Assembly: GCF_001989615.1 (NCBI RefSeq)
Contig: NZ_CP019067.1
Location: forward strand, 3,100,001 to 3,164,000
DNA length: 64,000 nucleotides
Direction: 5' to 3'
Source: Halorientalis sp. IM1011
GTDB lineage: Archaea; Halobacteriota; Halobacteria; Halobacteriales; Haloarculaceae
Both the position numbers and the translations under genes were made by a program. Under the pieces are notes generated by a model. That model did not search any database. It was given only the letters and a program-made list of their open reading frames with translations, and was not told where the DNA came from. Positions 33,702-42,284 of this stretch are shown piece by piece (the first letter of the stretch is position 1; each line of letters starts with the position of its first letter).

Positions 33702-33872
33702 TCAGGCACTCGGGCCCTGACGCGGCCGATCACCGTTCGTCTCGACGTCGTCGGCCGGTTCCGCCGGCTCCTCGCCACCGAGGGCGCTCTTCAGCAGCCA
33801 GATCGACGCCGGGATCAGCAGGAAGAACGCTGCCAGGCCGATGAAGGTCACCAGTACTGCGTCTTGTACCAT
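33702..33872 (-). CDS. 56-residue single-TM protein downstream of pntB
   Basis: An N-terminal hydrophobic span (AVLVTFIGLAAFFLLIPASI) is followed by a hydrophilic Glu/Pro-rich tail. It lies 76 bases after the pntB stop on the same strand and could be the last gene of the transhydrogenase operon. Function unknown. Confidence 0.6.
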   Translation of the reverse strand: MVQDAVLVTFIGLAAFFLLIPASIWLLKSALGGEEPAEPADDVETNGDRPRQGPSA

Positions 33873-33948
33873 ACCCGAGAATACGTCAAGCGTGAACAAG
33901 AAAGTGGCCCCGATCTCCAGAATCTGGGAATCAGGGTGAGCCGCGGTC

Positions 33949-35406
33949 TCAGTCCGTGGCTTCCTTGTAGTCGTTGACCAGTTCCTGCATCGACTCCTTG
34001 GCGTCACCGAAGAGCATGCTCGTGTCGTCCTGGGCGAACAGCGGGTTGGGGATGCCCGAGAACCCAGGGCTCAGGCTCCGCTTGTTGACGATCACCTGAT
34101 TGGCCTCGTCGACGTTCAGGACGGGCATCCCCGAGATGGGGCTGCCGTCGTCCTCGTTGGCCCGCGGGTTCACCACGTCGTTGGCCCCGGTGACGATCAC
34201 CACGTCGGTCCGGGAGAAGGTCGGGTTGACCTCCTCCAGTTCGCGCATCTTCTCGTAGGGCACGTCGGCCTCCGCGAGCAGCGCGTTCATGTGGCCGGGC
34301 ATCCGGCCGGCGACGGGGTGGATGCCGAACTCCACGTCGACGTCGTGCTCGTCGAGCAGGTCGACCAGTTCCGCGACGGCGTGCTGGGCCTGTGCGACCG
34401 CCATCCCGTAGCCGGGGACGACCACGACCCGGCTCGCAGTTTCCAGGAGCATCACGACCTCCTCGGTCGAGGTCTCCTGAATCTGCCCCTCGTAGATGTC
34501 CTCCATGTCCTCGCTGTCGCCGTCGTCGCCGCCCAGTCCGCCGAAGAAGACGTTGGCCAGCGAGCGGTTCATCGACTCGCACATGATGACGGTGAGGATC
34601 ATCCCCGAGGCACCGACGAGCGTCCCGGCGACGATCAGCGCTGTATTCCCGAGCACGAACCCCGTCGTCGCCGCTGCCAGCCCGGAGTAGGAGTTCAGCA
34701 GGGCGATGACGACGGGCATGTCCGCGCCGCCGATGGGCACGACGAGGAAGATACCGAGGATCGACGCGGCCGCGACCAGCACCCAGTAGGAGGGGATCCA
34801 CGGCGCGATCGGCGAGTTACCGAGCGCGTCGGGCTGGACGACGAGGACGAGCCCTGCGACCACGGCGGCCGCGAGGAAGAGTCCCTTGATCGCGTGGCCC
34901 ACGTTCGTGCTCACGGGTGAATCGCCGACGAACCCGTGGAGTTTGCCCGCGGCGACGAGGCTCCCCCAGAAGGTGACCGAGCCGATGAGGCCGGCGATGG
35001 CCGCCGTCGCCGTCAGGTCGATCGGGAGCGGGGCGACGGCGCTGGCCCCATCGTAGGTGTCGATCAGTTCTGCGCCGGCGACCAGCGCCGACGCGCCCCC
35101 GCCGAAGCCGTTGAACAGCCCCACGAGCTGGGGCATCTCGGTGGTCTCGACCGAGACAGCGAGCCAGACGCCGACACCGCCACCGACCAGCAGCCCGGCC
35201 GCGAGGAGTAGCGGTGAGACGATGTCGAACCACAGGACGGTGACGATCACGGCCAGGAACATCCCCGTGGCCGAGATCGCGTTCCCGCGGGTCGCCGTCC
35301 GCGGATGGGTCATGTCCCGGAGCCCCTGAATGAACAGGATGCCGGCGATCAGGTAGGCCACCTGGAGCGCCGCGTCGGGCAACACCTGTGCGAGCGGTCC
35401 CGCCAT
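33949..35406 (-). CDS. pntB: NAD(P) transhydrogenase subunit beta
   Basis: PntB is the membrane and NADP(H)-binding part of the proton-pumping transhydrogenase. The 485-residue protein has about nine membrane segments followed by the domain-III NADP site: VVVPGYGMAVAQAQHAV, VEFGIHPVAGRMPGHMNALL, VVIVTGANDVVNP and the C-terminal GFSGIPNPLF. It overlaps the small membrane subunit gene at 35406. Confidence 0.95.
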   Translation of the reverse strand: MAGPLAQVLPDAALQVAYLIAGILFIQGLRDMTHPRTATRGNAISATGMFLAVIVTVLWFDIVSPLLLAAGLLVGGGVGVWLAVSVETTEMPQLVGLFNGFGGGASALVAGAELIDTYDGASAVAPLPIDLTATAAIAGLIGSVTFWGSLVAAGKLHGFVGDSPVSTNVGHAIKGLFLAAAVVAGLVLVVQPDALGNSPIAPWIPSYWVLVAAASILGIFLVVPIGGADMPVVIALLNSYSGLAAATTGFVLGNTALIVAGTLVGASGMILTVIMCESMNRSLANVFFGGLGGDDGDSEDMEDIYEGQIQETSTEEVVMLLETASRVVVVPGYGMAVAQAQHAVAELVDLLDEHDVDVEFGIHPVAGRMPGHMNALLAEADVPYEKMRELEEVNPTFSRTDVVIVTGANDVVNPRANEDDGSPISGMPVLNVDEANQVIVNKRSLSPGFSGIPNPLFAQDDTSMLFGDAKESMQELVNDYKEATD

Positions 35407-35708
35407 CAGTTACCACCTCGGAACTGATCGAGCATGAAGTGACTCACCAGATACCCACCGACGACGTTGATCGTTGCCATGACGACCGCAAGGAAGCCGA
35501 GCGCGGTCGCGAGGGTCGTCTCTCCAGACCCGGCGACGACGACCGAGCCCAGCAGCGTGATGCCCGAAATCGCGTTCGCGCCGGACATCAACGGCGTGTG
35601 CAGGTTCGTCGGAATCTTCGTGATGATCTCGTAGCCGACGAACGCCGCCAGCACGAACAGCGTGAGGTTCTGGACGAACAGTTCCAGTGCTGACAGTTCA
35701 GTCGCCAT
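35406..35708 (-). CDS. pntAB: NAD(P) transhydrogenase subunit alpha part 2
   Basis: The 100-residue membrane subunit has three or four spans and the family phrases FVGYEIITKIPTNLHTPLMS, GANAISGITLLGSVVV and NVVGGYLVSHFMLDQF. It overlaps pntA (stop at 35698) and pntB (35406), so the three genes form one operon. Confidence 0.94.
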   Translation of the reverse strand: MATELSALELFVQNLTLFVLAAFVGYEIITKIPTNLHTPLMSGANAISGITLLGSVVVAGSGETTLATALGFLAVVMATINVVGGYLVSHFMLDQFRGGN

Positions 35709-36897
35709 CGTCGTCACCTCCTTCCGAATCGTCGGCGGCATCGCCGTCGTCGCCGCCCCCGCCACCGTCGTCGAGATGTGGATTACGGACCGTTCCGTCG
35801 TGGACGAGCAGCGTCGAGTCGACGATCTCGTCTTCGAGGTCGACGTCGAGTTCGCCGTCCTCGTCGACCAGATTGTCGAGGAAGTTCCCCAGGTTGTTCG
35901 CGTACTGCTGGCTCGCGGTCGTGCTGACCCGTGAGGGCAGGTCTGTCGGGCCGTGGACCCGGACGCCGTCGACCTCGACAGTCTCACCGGCTTCGGTCGG
36001 TTCGCAGTTCCCGCCGGTCTCTGCTGCGAGGTCGACGATCACCGACCCCGCGTCCATGTCTTCGATCATCTCCGTCGTGACGATCTCCGGTGCCGGGCGG
36101 CCGGGAATGGCGGCCGTCGTGATCAGCACGTCCGACTCCGGGACGACCCGCTGCATCTGTTTTCGCTGTTCCGCGTAGAACTCCTCGCCCATTTCGACGG
36201 CGTAGCCTTCCTCGTCCCCCGACCCTTCAGTCGGGAGTTCGAGTTCGACGAAGTCGGCGCCGAGACTCTCGACCTCGCGTTTGACTTCGAGGCGCACGTC
36301 GTGGCCGCGGGTGCTGGCCCCCAGACGTTCGGCCGTTGCGATGGCCTTCAACCCGGCCACGCCCGCGCCGATGACGAACACCTCCGCAGGCTGGATCGTC
36401 CCCGCGGCGGTCATCTCCATCGGGAACATCTTGGGCAACTCCTCGGCGGCCATCAGTGTCGCCTGATAGCCACCGAGGCTCGCCTGCGAGGACAGCGCGT
36501 CCATGCTCTGGGCGCGACTGATCCGGGGCATCAACTCCAGCGCGAACGCGCTGACGCCCCTGCTGGCCAGTTCGTCGACCGTCTCGTCAGCTACCTCGTA
36601 CGGCCCGAGCAGTCCGACGACGATCTGGTCCTCGCGGTAGGGATCGGTTTCCGTCTCGGTCGCGCCGAGACCCCGGACCTGAAAGAGCACGTCGGCCCGG
36701 TCGAACACGGCCCTGCGGTCGTCGATTATCTCACAGCCGACCGCTTCGTAGGCGTCGTCGGCGAAGTTGGCTCCTGCCCCCGCGCCGGCGGCCACACAGA
36801 CCTCGTGACCGTCCTCGACGAAATCTTCGGCGACCGACGGCGTCAGTGCGACGCGTCGCTCGCCGTCTGCCGTCTCGGTCGGAACGCCGACGATCAC
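35698..36897 (-). CDS. pntAA: NAD(P) transhydrogenase subunit alpha part 1
   Basis: The NAD(H)-binding soluble subunit is 399 residues: N-terminal IVGVPTETADGERRVALTP, SQASLGGYQATLMAAEELP, the Rossmann loop VFVIGAGVAGLKAIATAERL and ITTAAIPGRPAPEI. The C-terminus ends in a Gly/Asp-rich tail unusual outside halophiles. GTG at 36897 fits the family start better than GTG at 36918. A TATA-like CATTTAAGT at about 37031-37039 on the minus strand implies a leader of about 110 bases. Confidence 0.94.
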   Translation of the reverse strand: MIVGVPTETADGERRVALTPSVAEDFVEDGHEVCVAAGAGAGANFADDAYEAVGCEIIDDRRAVFDRADVLFQVRGLGATETETDPYREDQIVVGLLGPYEVADETVDELASRGVSAFALELMPRISRAQSMDALSSQASLGGYQATLMAAEELPKMFPMEMTAAGTIQPAEVFVIGAGVAGLKAIATAERLGASTRGHDVRLEVKREVESLGADFVELELPTEGSGDEEGYAVEMGEEFYAEQRKQMQRVVPESDVLITTAAIPGRPAPEIVTTEMIEDMDAGSVIVDLAAETGGNCEPTEAGETVEVDGVRVHGPTDLPSRVSTTASQQYANNLGNFLDNLVDEDGELDVDLEDEIVDSTLLVHDGTVRNPHLDDGGGGGDDGDAADDSEGGDDDGD

Positions 36898-37096
36898 AGC
36901 GAATACACCCTCCCACACTGCATCGTCGATTTCTGGTCACCGACTGAAACGACCGATTCCTGTCCATGCACCTGCCGTGCTATGTCGTGGCGTACCCCTA
37001 ATGCCATTGACGTACACGATTTTTGGCAACTACTTAAATGCCAGTCACAAAACCCAGAAATCTGAGGTATTTTCGAAGAAGTTCGAGACTGGACTC

Positions 37097-38131
37097 TCAG
37101 CGTCGGTCGGTGATGCGCTCGCCGGTCTCCAGTCCGTTCCGGAGGGCGGCGTGGACGCGGGCCTCGCCGGCCACCCAGTCGCCCGCGAGGTAGAGGCCGT
37201 GTTCGGCCGCCCGATCGACGGTCCCGGCGTCGACGCCGTCGTCGGCCAGTGCGTAGCGCCAGTGCTGGGTGTCCGTCCAGTCCGGATCCGCCAGTCGCTC
37301 GTCGTCGAGCAGCTCGGCGACCCGTTCGGCGGCGGTCGCGGTGATCGCGCCGTCGGCGTCGTCGTAGTGATCCACCGACCAGTCGGGGCTCATCTGGGCG
37401 ATCAGCAGGCTCTCGCCGTCGGGGACGTGCCCGTCCTTGCACTCCTCGCGGGAGACCCACCCCACGTCGTGGTCGTCGTCGGTGTTGACGAGCGCGTAGT
37501 AGGGCTGGTCCAGTTCGAAGGGATAGTGGAGGACGGCGGAGACGATGGTTCGATAGGGTATCACGGCGACAGCCTCGCGGAGTTCCCGGCAGAGCCGGTG
37601 TTCCCAGTTCGCCGAGCCCAGCAGGTCCGCCGTCTGGGGGGCCGGCGGCGTGAGCAAGACGGCGTCGAAGTGTCCCAGATCCTCGTGATCGGTGTCGTAG
37701 AGCCGCCAGCCGTCGTTCTCGCGGACGGGTTCGGAGATGCGGACACCGTTCTCGACCGACGCGTCGGTCGCTCCGAACAGCCGTTTCGCCAGCTGAGTGA
37801 TTCCCGTTTCGTAGGTCCACTTGTGGTCGTCGGCGTCCCGTCCCTCCGAAATCTCCCCGTCGGCGTCGAACACCCAGACCGGCTCCGCGATGTCGACCAG
37901 TCCCTCGGTGTCGAGGCCGTCGGTCACCAGTTCGGTCACCCGCTCGTCGTCGGCCTTGACGTAGTTGGCCCCGTGGTCGTACCGACAGCCCTCGCGGCGA
38001 CGCGTCGCGGCGCGACCACAGACACCCCCGCTCTTCTCGAAGACGGTGACCGACGCGTCGGCGTCGGCGAGCGCGTAGGCGGCACCCGCGCCCGCCGCGC
38101 CGGCCCCGACGATAGCGATGTCGTCAGCCAT
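37097..38131 (-). CDS. Renalase-like NAD(P)/FAD-dependent oxidoreductase
   Basis: This 344-residue flavoprotein has the N-terminal loop IAIVGAGAAGAGAAYALADA, a VFEKSGGVCGRAATRR segment that clasps the FAD, the RYDHGANYVKA motif and C-terminal GLYLAGDWVAGEARVHAALR. This is the amine-oxidase-like family containing renalase and bacterial relatives. Substrate unknown. Confidence 0.87.
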   Translation of the reverse strand: MADDIAIVGAGAAGAGAAYALADADASVTVFEKSGGVCGRAATRRREGCRYDHGANYVKADDERVTELVTDGLDTEGLVDIAEPVWVFDADGEISEGRDADDHKWTYETGITQLAKRLFGATDASVENGVRISEPVRENDGWRLYDTDHEDLGHFDAVLLTPPAPQTADLLGSANWEHRLCRELREAVAVIPYRTIVSAVLHYPFELDQPYYALVNTDDDHDVGWVSREECKDGHVPDGESLLIAQMSPDWSVDHYDDADGAITATAAERVAELLDDERLADPDWTDTQHWRYALADDGVDAGTVDRAAEHGLYLAGDWVAGEARVHAALRNGLETGERITDRR

Positions 38132-38238
38132 ACTCCTCGTTCGGGTGCGAGGGTCAAAGTACCCCCTGCCGTCGGCCCCGTATCAACCGCTCGCCCGCTG
38201 TCGGGAGCTTCATTGTTCTGCGGTGGGGAGATGCGGGC

Positions 38239-38640
38239 ATGCGTCGCAGAATCTACCTGATCGCCGGCGTCGTCCTGGCGCTGACCTCGTTCCCGGCGCT
38301 GCTGGTCGGCGTCACGCAGGGCGTCTACGACGCCGTTGGCACCCTGTTGCTCGGGACCGGTGGTCTCCTGTTCGTCGTCGCGGCCCGCCGCGACGAAGTC
38401 GACGTGGGCGACTGGACGCTCTCCTGGCACCAGTTCGTCGGCGGCGCGGATGTCACCCTCGGGCTAGGCTTTCCCCTCACACTGTTGAACCCCGTTCTGG
38501 AGGGAACCGCCACGTCGATGGACTACACGTTCCTCGTCGCCGGTGTCGTCGGTGGCCTCGTCCTCGTGTTCATCGGCGTCGACGTACTGCGCGGCAGTCG
38601 CTACGTCTCGCTCGGTAGCGACGAGGAATCCGCGCTCTGA
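38239..38640 (+). CDS. Four-TM membrane protein, unknown
   Basis: The 133-residue protein has four predicted spans (about 5-25, 33-49, 66-84, 95-115) and a short loop with the motif WTLSWHQFVGGADV between spans 2 and 3. No family function recognised. It is convergent with elp3, one base apart. Confidence 0.7.
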   Translation: MRRRIYLIAGVVLALTSFPALLVGVTQGVYDAVGTLLLGTGGLLFVVAARRDEVDVGDWTLSWHQFVGGADVTLGLGFPLTLLNPVLEGTATSMDYTFLVAGVVGGLVLVFIGVDVLRGSRYVSLGSDEESAL

Positions 38641-38641
38641 G

Positions 38642-40303
38642 TCAGAGTCGCTTCGACACGTACGGCCCGTCCTGATAATAGTCCAGTTTCTCCCGGTAGT
38701 ACTGCCGGACGCCGATCCCCGAGAGGACCGATAGTTTCTCGAAGCCGTTCTCGACCGCCAGTTGCTCGGCCCGCTCCAGCAGCCGCCGGCCGTAGCCGCG
38801 GTGCTGGTGCTGGTCGGCCTCGCTCTGCTGACCGACCCCCACTTGGCTTCCGTAGACGTGGAGTTCCCGCACCAGCGCGGCGTTTTCCAGTTCCTTCCTG
38901 ACGGGATCGTTCGGGAACCGCACCCGACAGAAGCCGATCAGGAGGTCCTTCTCGGGGTCCTCGAAGGAGAGGAAGTGTTCGGTGCCGCCGCCGGCCTCGT
39001 AGGTCAGTTCCTGCAGTTCGACGTCCTCGGGTTCCTCGTCGTTCATCCCGACCTCCCGGCACCGGATGCAGTCGCAGGTCCAGCCGTGCTCGTCCATCCG
39101 CTGGCGCGCGAGTTGCCGGAGGTTGGACTTCCAGACGCCGCCCTCGATGAAGTCCGCAGGGATGTCCCGCTGGACGCGCTGGAGCCGGGTGTACTTCGGA
39201 ATCATCGACTTGATCTCCGCGACGAGTTCGGCGGCCTCCTCGTTCCCGAGGGGGTCGAAGTCGCCGCGGTGGTACATGTCGTAGGTCGCCGTGCCCTCGA
39301 CGATCAGCGTCGGGTAGATCTTGAGGTAGTCGGGCCGCCACTCCGACTCCTCGAAGATCCGGCGGAAATCTTCGAGGCACATCTCCTTGCTCATCCCGGG
39401 CTGGCCGGGCATCATGTGGAAGCCGACCTTGAACCCCGAGTCCCGCAGCCGGCGGTTGGCGTCGATGGAGTCCTGCACGCCGTGGCCGCGGTGCATCTCG
39501 CGGTTGATCCGCTCGAAGGTGGTCTGGACGCCGACCTCGACCTTCGTCCCACCGAGATCGAGCATCCGGTCGATCTGCTCGGGATCACACCAGTCGGGCT
39601 TGGTCTCGAAGGTGGTCGCGATGTTGCGCACGTCACCGGTCTCGTTCTCGGCGATGACGTCTTCGAGGTAGCTGAACTCTTGCTCCTGGGGATCCTCGGC
39701 GAAGCTCTCGCCCTCGGCGGGTTCGGGCTGGGCCGCGGCGTCGTAGTCGTTCATCGCCTCCAGCGCGCGCTTGACGAACCACTCCTGGTAGTCGTGGGAG
39801 CGGGCGGTCATCGTCCCGCCCATCAGGATGAGTTCGACCTTGTCGACGGGGTGACCGATCTCTCGGAGTTGTTCCAGTCGGAGCGTGACCTGGCCGTAGG
39901 GATCGTAGTCGTTTTGCTTCCCACGGGCCGCCGCGGGCTCGTGACCGGTGTAGCTCTGGGCGCTCGAGAACTCCGAGTCGGGGCCGCCCGGGCAGTAGAG
40001 ACACTTCCCGTGGGGACACCGCTCGGGCGAGGTCATGATCGCGACGGGGGAGACGCCCGACGCCGTCCGGACGGGCTTGCGCTGGAGGACTTCCTCTAAC
40101 TCCTCCCGGCGTTCGAGCGGGGCGTAGTCGAGCAACTCGGAGTTTTTCGGAACCTTCGGCGAGGAGAAGTCCGAACAGACCTCTAACTTGGCCTGCTCGA
40201 CCTCGTCGCGTTCCAGGTCGCCCGCGAGAATCCGCTGGACCAGCTCCTCACAGACCTGCTCGAACGCCTCCGTCTCGGTGGGGTCGGTCGTCTCCGTGCT
40301 CAT
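38642..40303 (-). CDS. elp3: tRNA uridine(34) carboxymethylation enzyme Elp3
   Basis: Elp3 combines a radical-SAM and an acetyltransferase domain to put carboxymethyl on wobble uridine. The 553-residue protein has the CX4CX2C cluster Cys96, Cys101, Cys104 in RCPHGKCLYCPGGP, an RGHG/VEVGVQT segment, and a C-terminal GNAT domain with HQHRGYGRRLLERAEQLA and the final YYREKLDYYQDGPYVSK. Haloarchaea have only this Elongator subunit. Confidence 0.95.
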   Translation of the reverse strand: MSTETTDPTETEAFEQVCEELVQRILAGDLERDEVEQAKLEVCSDFSSPKVPKNSELLDYAPLERREELEEVLQRKPVRTASGVSPVAIMTSPERCPHGKCLYCPGGPDSEFSSAQSYTGHEPAAARGKQNDYDPYGQVTLRLEQLREIGHPVDKVELILMGGTMTARSHDYQEWFVKRALEAMNDYDAAAQPEPAEGESFAEDPQEQEFSYLEDVIAENETGDVRNIATTFETKPDWCDPEQIDRMLDLGGTKVEVGVQTTFERINREMHRGHGVQDSIDANRRLRDSGFKVGFHMMPGQPGMSKEMCLEDFRRIFEESEWRPDYLKIYPTLIVEGTATYDMYHRGDFDPLGNEEAAELVAEIKSMIPKYTRLQRVQRDIPADFIEGGVWKSNLRQLARQRMDEHGWTCDCIRCREVGMNDEEPEDVELQELTYEAGGGTEHFLSFEDPEKDLLIGFCRVRFPNDPVRKELENAALVRELHVYGSQVGVGQQSEADQHQHRGYGRRLLERAEQLAVENGFEKLSVLSGIGVRQYYREKLDYYQDGPYVSKRL

Positions 40304-40367
40304 TGCCGCTTGGAGAGTACTGGACGCGTCGCGAGAATAAGGGTGTCGCCTCGGGCTACCGAGCGGT

Positions 40368-40958
40368 TCACTCCGGCGTGACGGTCCGGGGAAAGCAGGT
40401 GGCGAGTTCCATTCCCCGGGCGTACTCGACGCGACCGTCGGGACGGACGACGATAGTCCGCCACGACTCGGTGCAGTCGAACCAGTCGCGGTCCACCGTC
40501 ACCGTGTAGCCCCGGCTCTCAGCCGTGCCGACGACCACCGTGTACCGATCCGGCCGAGCGAGGGTCACCTCGACGTATCGACTCGCCGGAACCGTCGGCC
40601 GCCAGTCGAGGACGCGACCGAGTGCGTCACCGTGGATCGTCACGTCGAGCGTCCGCTCCGGACCGTCGTTCCAGAGCAGTAACTGCCGCGGACGGTTGTA
40701 CTCAGCGTGTGTCACGTGGGACCGATCCCCGACCGACCGGGTCGCGACCGGCTGCTCGTCGAACGAGACAGTGTCCTCTCTCCCGATATCGTCGTCGAGG
40801 TTAGCTGTACGCGTGGCATTTATCGTGTCCGGTCGGGAATCGATCGGCGAGGACGGCAGTGGCTCGCTCCGCAATTCGGCCGTTTCGCTCTGGGCGTTAC
40901 ACCCCGCGAACGGAACGACGGTGCTGGCGAAGAGGGCGAGGACCTGACGGCGACGCAT
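40368..40958 (-). CDS. Exported lipoprotein, first of a tandem triplet
   Basis: The 196-residue protein starts with RRRQVLALF and a lipobox FAGC at residues 17-20, so it is a surface lipoprotein. The C-terminal domain is a beta-sandwich with LLLWNDGPERTLDVTI, ASRYVEVTLARPDRYTVVVG and TESWRTIVVRPDGRVEYA. Two related genes, one broken, lie upstream on the same strand (41027-41602, 41661-42176). Function unknown. Confidence 0.75.
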   Translation of the reverse strand: MRRRQVLALFASTVVPFAGCNAQSETAELRSEPLPSSPIDSRPDTINATRTANLDDDIGREDTVSFDEQPVATRSVGDRSHVTHAEYNRPRQLLLWNDGPERTLDVTIHGDALGRVLDWRPTVPASRYVEVTLARPDRYTVVVGTAESRGYTVTVDRDWFDCTESWRTIVVRPDGRVEYARGMELATCFPRTVTPE

Positions 40959-41026
40959 ATTTCGGCCGACTCCAGCCCGGAAGTTGAACGCTTTGATATA
41001 TTCCAGTCGACACGAACTGGACCTGG

Positions 41027-41602
41027 TTATTCGGCGTCGAAATCGCCGGGTTTGGGCGTCCGATACTGTGTCGGACTGCGGTCACAGAGTTCGAGCGTCG
41101 ATACACTGCTGTACTCGACACGGCCACCGGGACGGACTACGACGGTCGTCCCGGAGCTGTTGCAGTCGAACGTCGGTCTCCGAATCGGGTGCCAGAACCA
41201 CGTGTCGTCCACGGTGTCGACGTGGAGGGCCACGAGGTACTGATCGGCCTGCGCGAACTCGACGGTGACGTACTCCCCGCCATCCAGTTCGCCCCGCCAG
41301 TCGAGGACGGTCCCGTGTTCCAGCCCGGTGATCTCCAGTCCGAATGCACAGCCGGACCGGTCGTTCCACAGCGAGAGGCTGTGCTGGCCGGTGTAGTAGG
41401 GGCCCCGTTCGGCGCTCGGATCGCCGGCCGTCAGCGTTTCGACCGGGTCCCGGTCCGCCAGTCCGGCCGAGACCCATCCGCACGGTATTTGGGCACCTGG
41501 CGGTCGTGCGCTGGCTCCGTTGCCGCAGCTGAGCGACCCTCAGCGGTCGCCGATCAGGTAGCCACCGGCGAGCAGTCCCAGGAACTAACGGCGGCGGTGC
41601 AT
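41027..41602 (-). pseudogene. Broken paralogue of the tandem lipoprotein family
   Basis: From ATG 41602 the minus strand reads MHRRR-stop-FLGLLAGGYLIGDR-stop, then an open frame of 170 codons in the same register to TAA at 41027. The stops are TAG at 41585-41587 and TGA at 41540-41542. The open part matches its neighbours (SLSLWNDRSGCAFGLEITG, GEYVTVEFAQADQYLVAL, TTVVVRPGGRVEYSS). No ATG, GTG or TTG occurs between the second stop and GTG 41233, so a full-length product is unlikely. Confidence 0.8.
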
Positions 41603-41660
41603 GGATACAGAGACACCACTCCTGGATCTGAAAGGTACGTGAGTGGCAGGTTCGGGTCGT

Positions 41661-42176
41661 TCACTCGTTCGGATCCCGTTCGGCGAGCGAACTGTACCGT
41701 ACTTTGCCGTCCTCGTCGACCACTACATCTGTCACGGCGGCGTCGCGGTCGAACCACGCCGGGTCGACGGTTATCTCGTACAGCAGATCGCCGTCCCCGA
41801 CAGCGACGGTGTACGCGTCGGCCTGTTCGAGTTCCACCCTGAGCGGTCGGTCTGGATAGACGCGACGCTCGGTCTCGAACAGGTGCCCGCGGCCGGCCGA
41901 CTCGATCGACACGGTCAGGAATCGCGTCGGCCCCTCGTTCCATATCGTGACGCCGTGGGAGCCACTACAGTCTTCGGTCTCGGCGACCGTGATGGTCTCG
42001 AAGGGGGGCACTGTCCCGGTCTCGATGGGGGCGTGTGCGGCCGTCGCCGGTTGTCGGACCGACGACGGCGGTGTCGCGAGTCCGTTCGACCGCAACCGCG
42101 CCCAAAGCCGATCGAGGCACTGCGGCAGGTGGGCGAGCGAGTGGGGGAGGCTACCGGACGAAGACTCGCGTGTCAT
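41661..42176 (-). CDS. Third member of the tandem family, without signal peptide
   Basis: This 171-residue protein shares the C-terminal domain (HGVTIWNEGPTRFLTVSI, LRVELEQADAYTVAVGDG, VDPAWFDRDAAVTDVVVDED) with the two downstream relatives, but its N-terminus (SSSGSLPHSLAHLPQCLDRL) has no signal sequence or lipobox. It may act inside the cell or be mis-started. Function unknown. Confidence 0.65.
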   Translation of the reverse strand: MTRESSSGSLPHSLAHLPQCLDRLWARLRSNGLATPPSSVRQPATAAHAPIETGTVPPFETITVAETEDCSGSHGVTIWNEGPTRFLTVSIESAGRGHLFETERRVYPDRPLRVELEQADAYTVAVGDGDLLYEITVDPAWFDRDAAVTDVVVDEDGKVRYSSLAERDPNE

Positions 42177-42284
42177 CGAGTGGTGATACACGTCGGTCGA
42201 CCTTCGTTATACATCGGCAAAAAGGCGCAAACGGACGAAACCGGGCGAAACGAATGGAACGGGCGGGTCGTGAGTCTCCCTCGA

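Noticed and set aside
41540-41587. Pyrrolysine or selenocysteine readthrough of the TAG and TGA in the lipoprotein paralogue
   Set aside because: Two different stops within 16 codons in a signal peptide, without any readthrough element, fit decay better.
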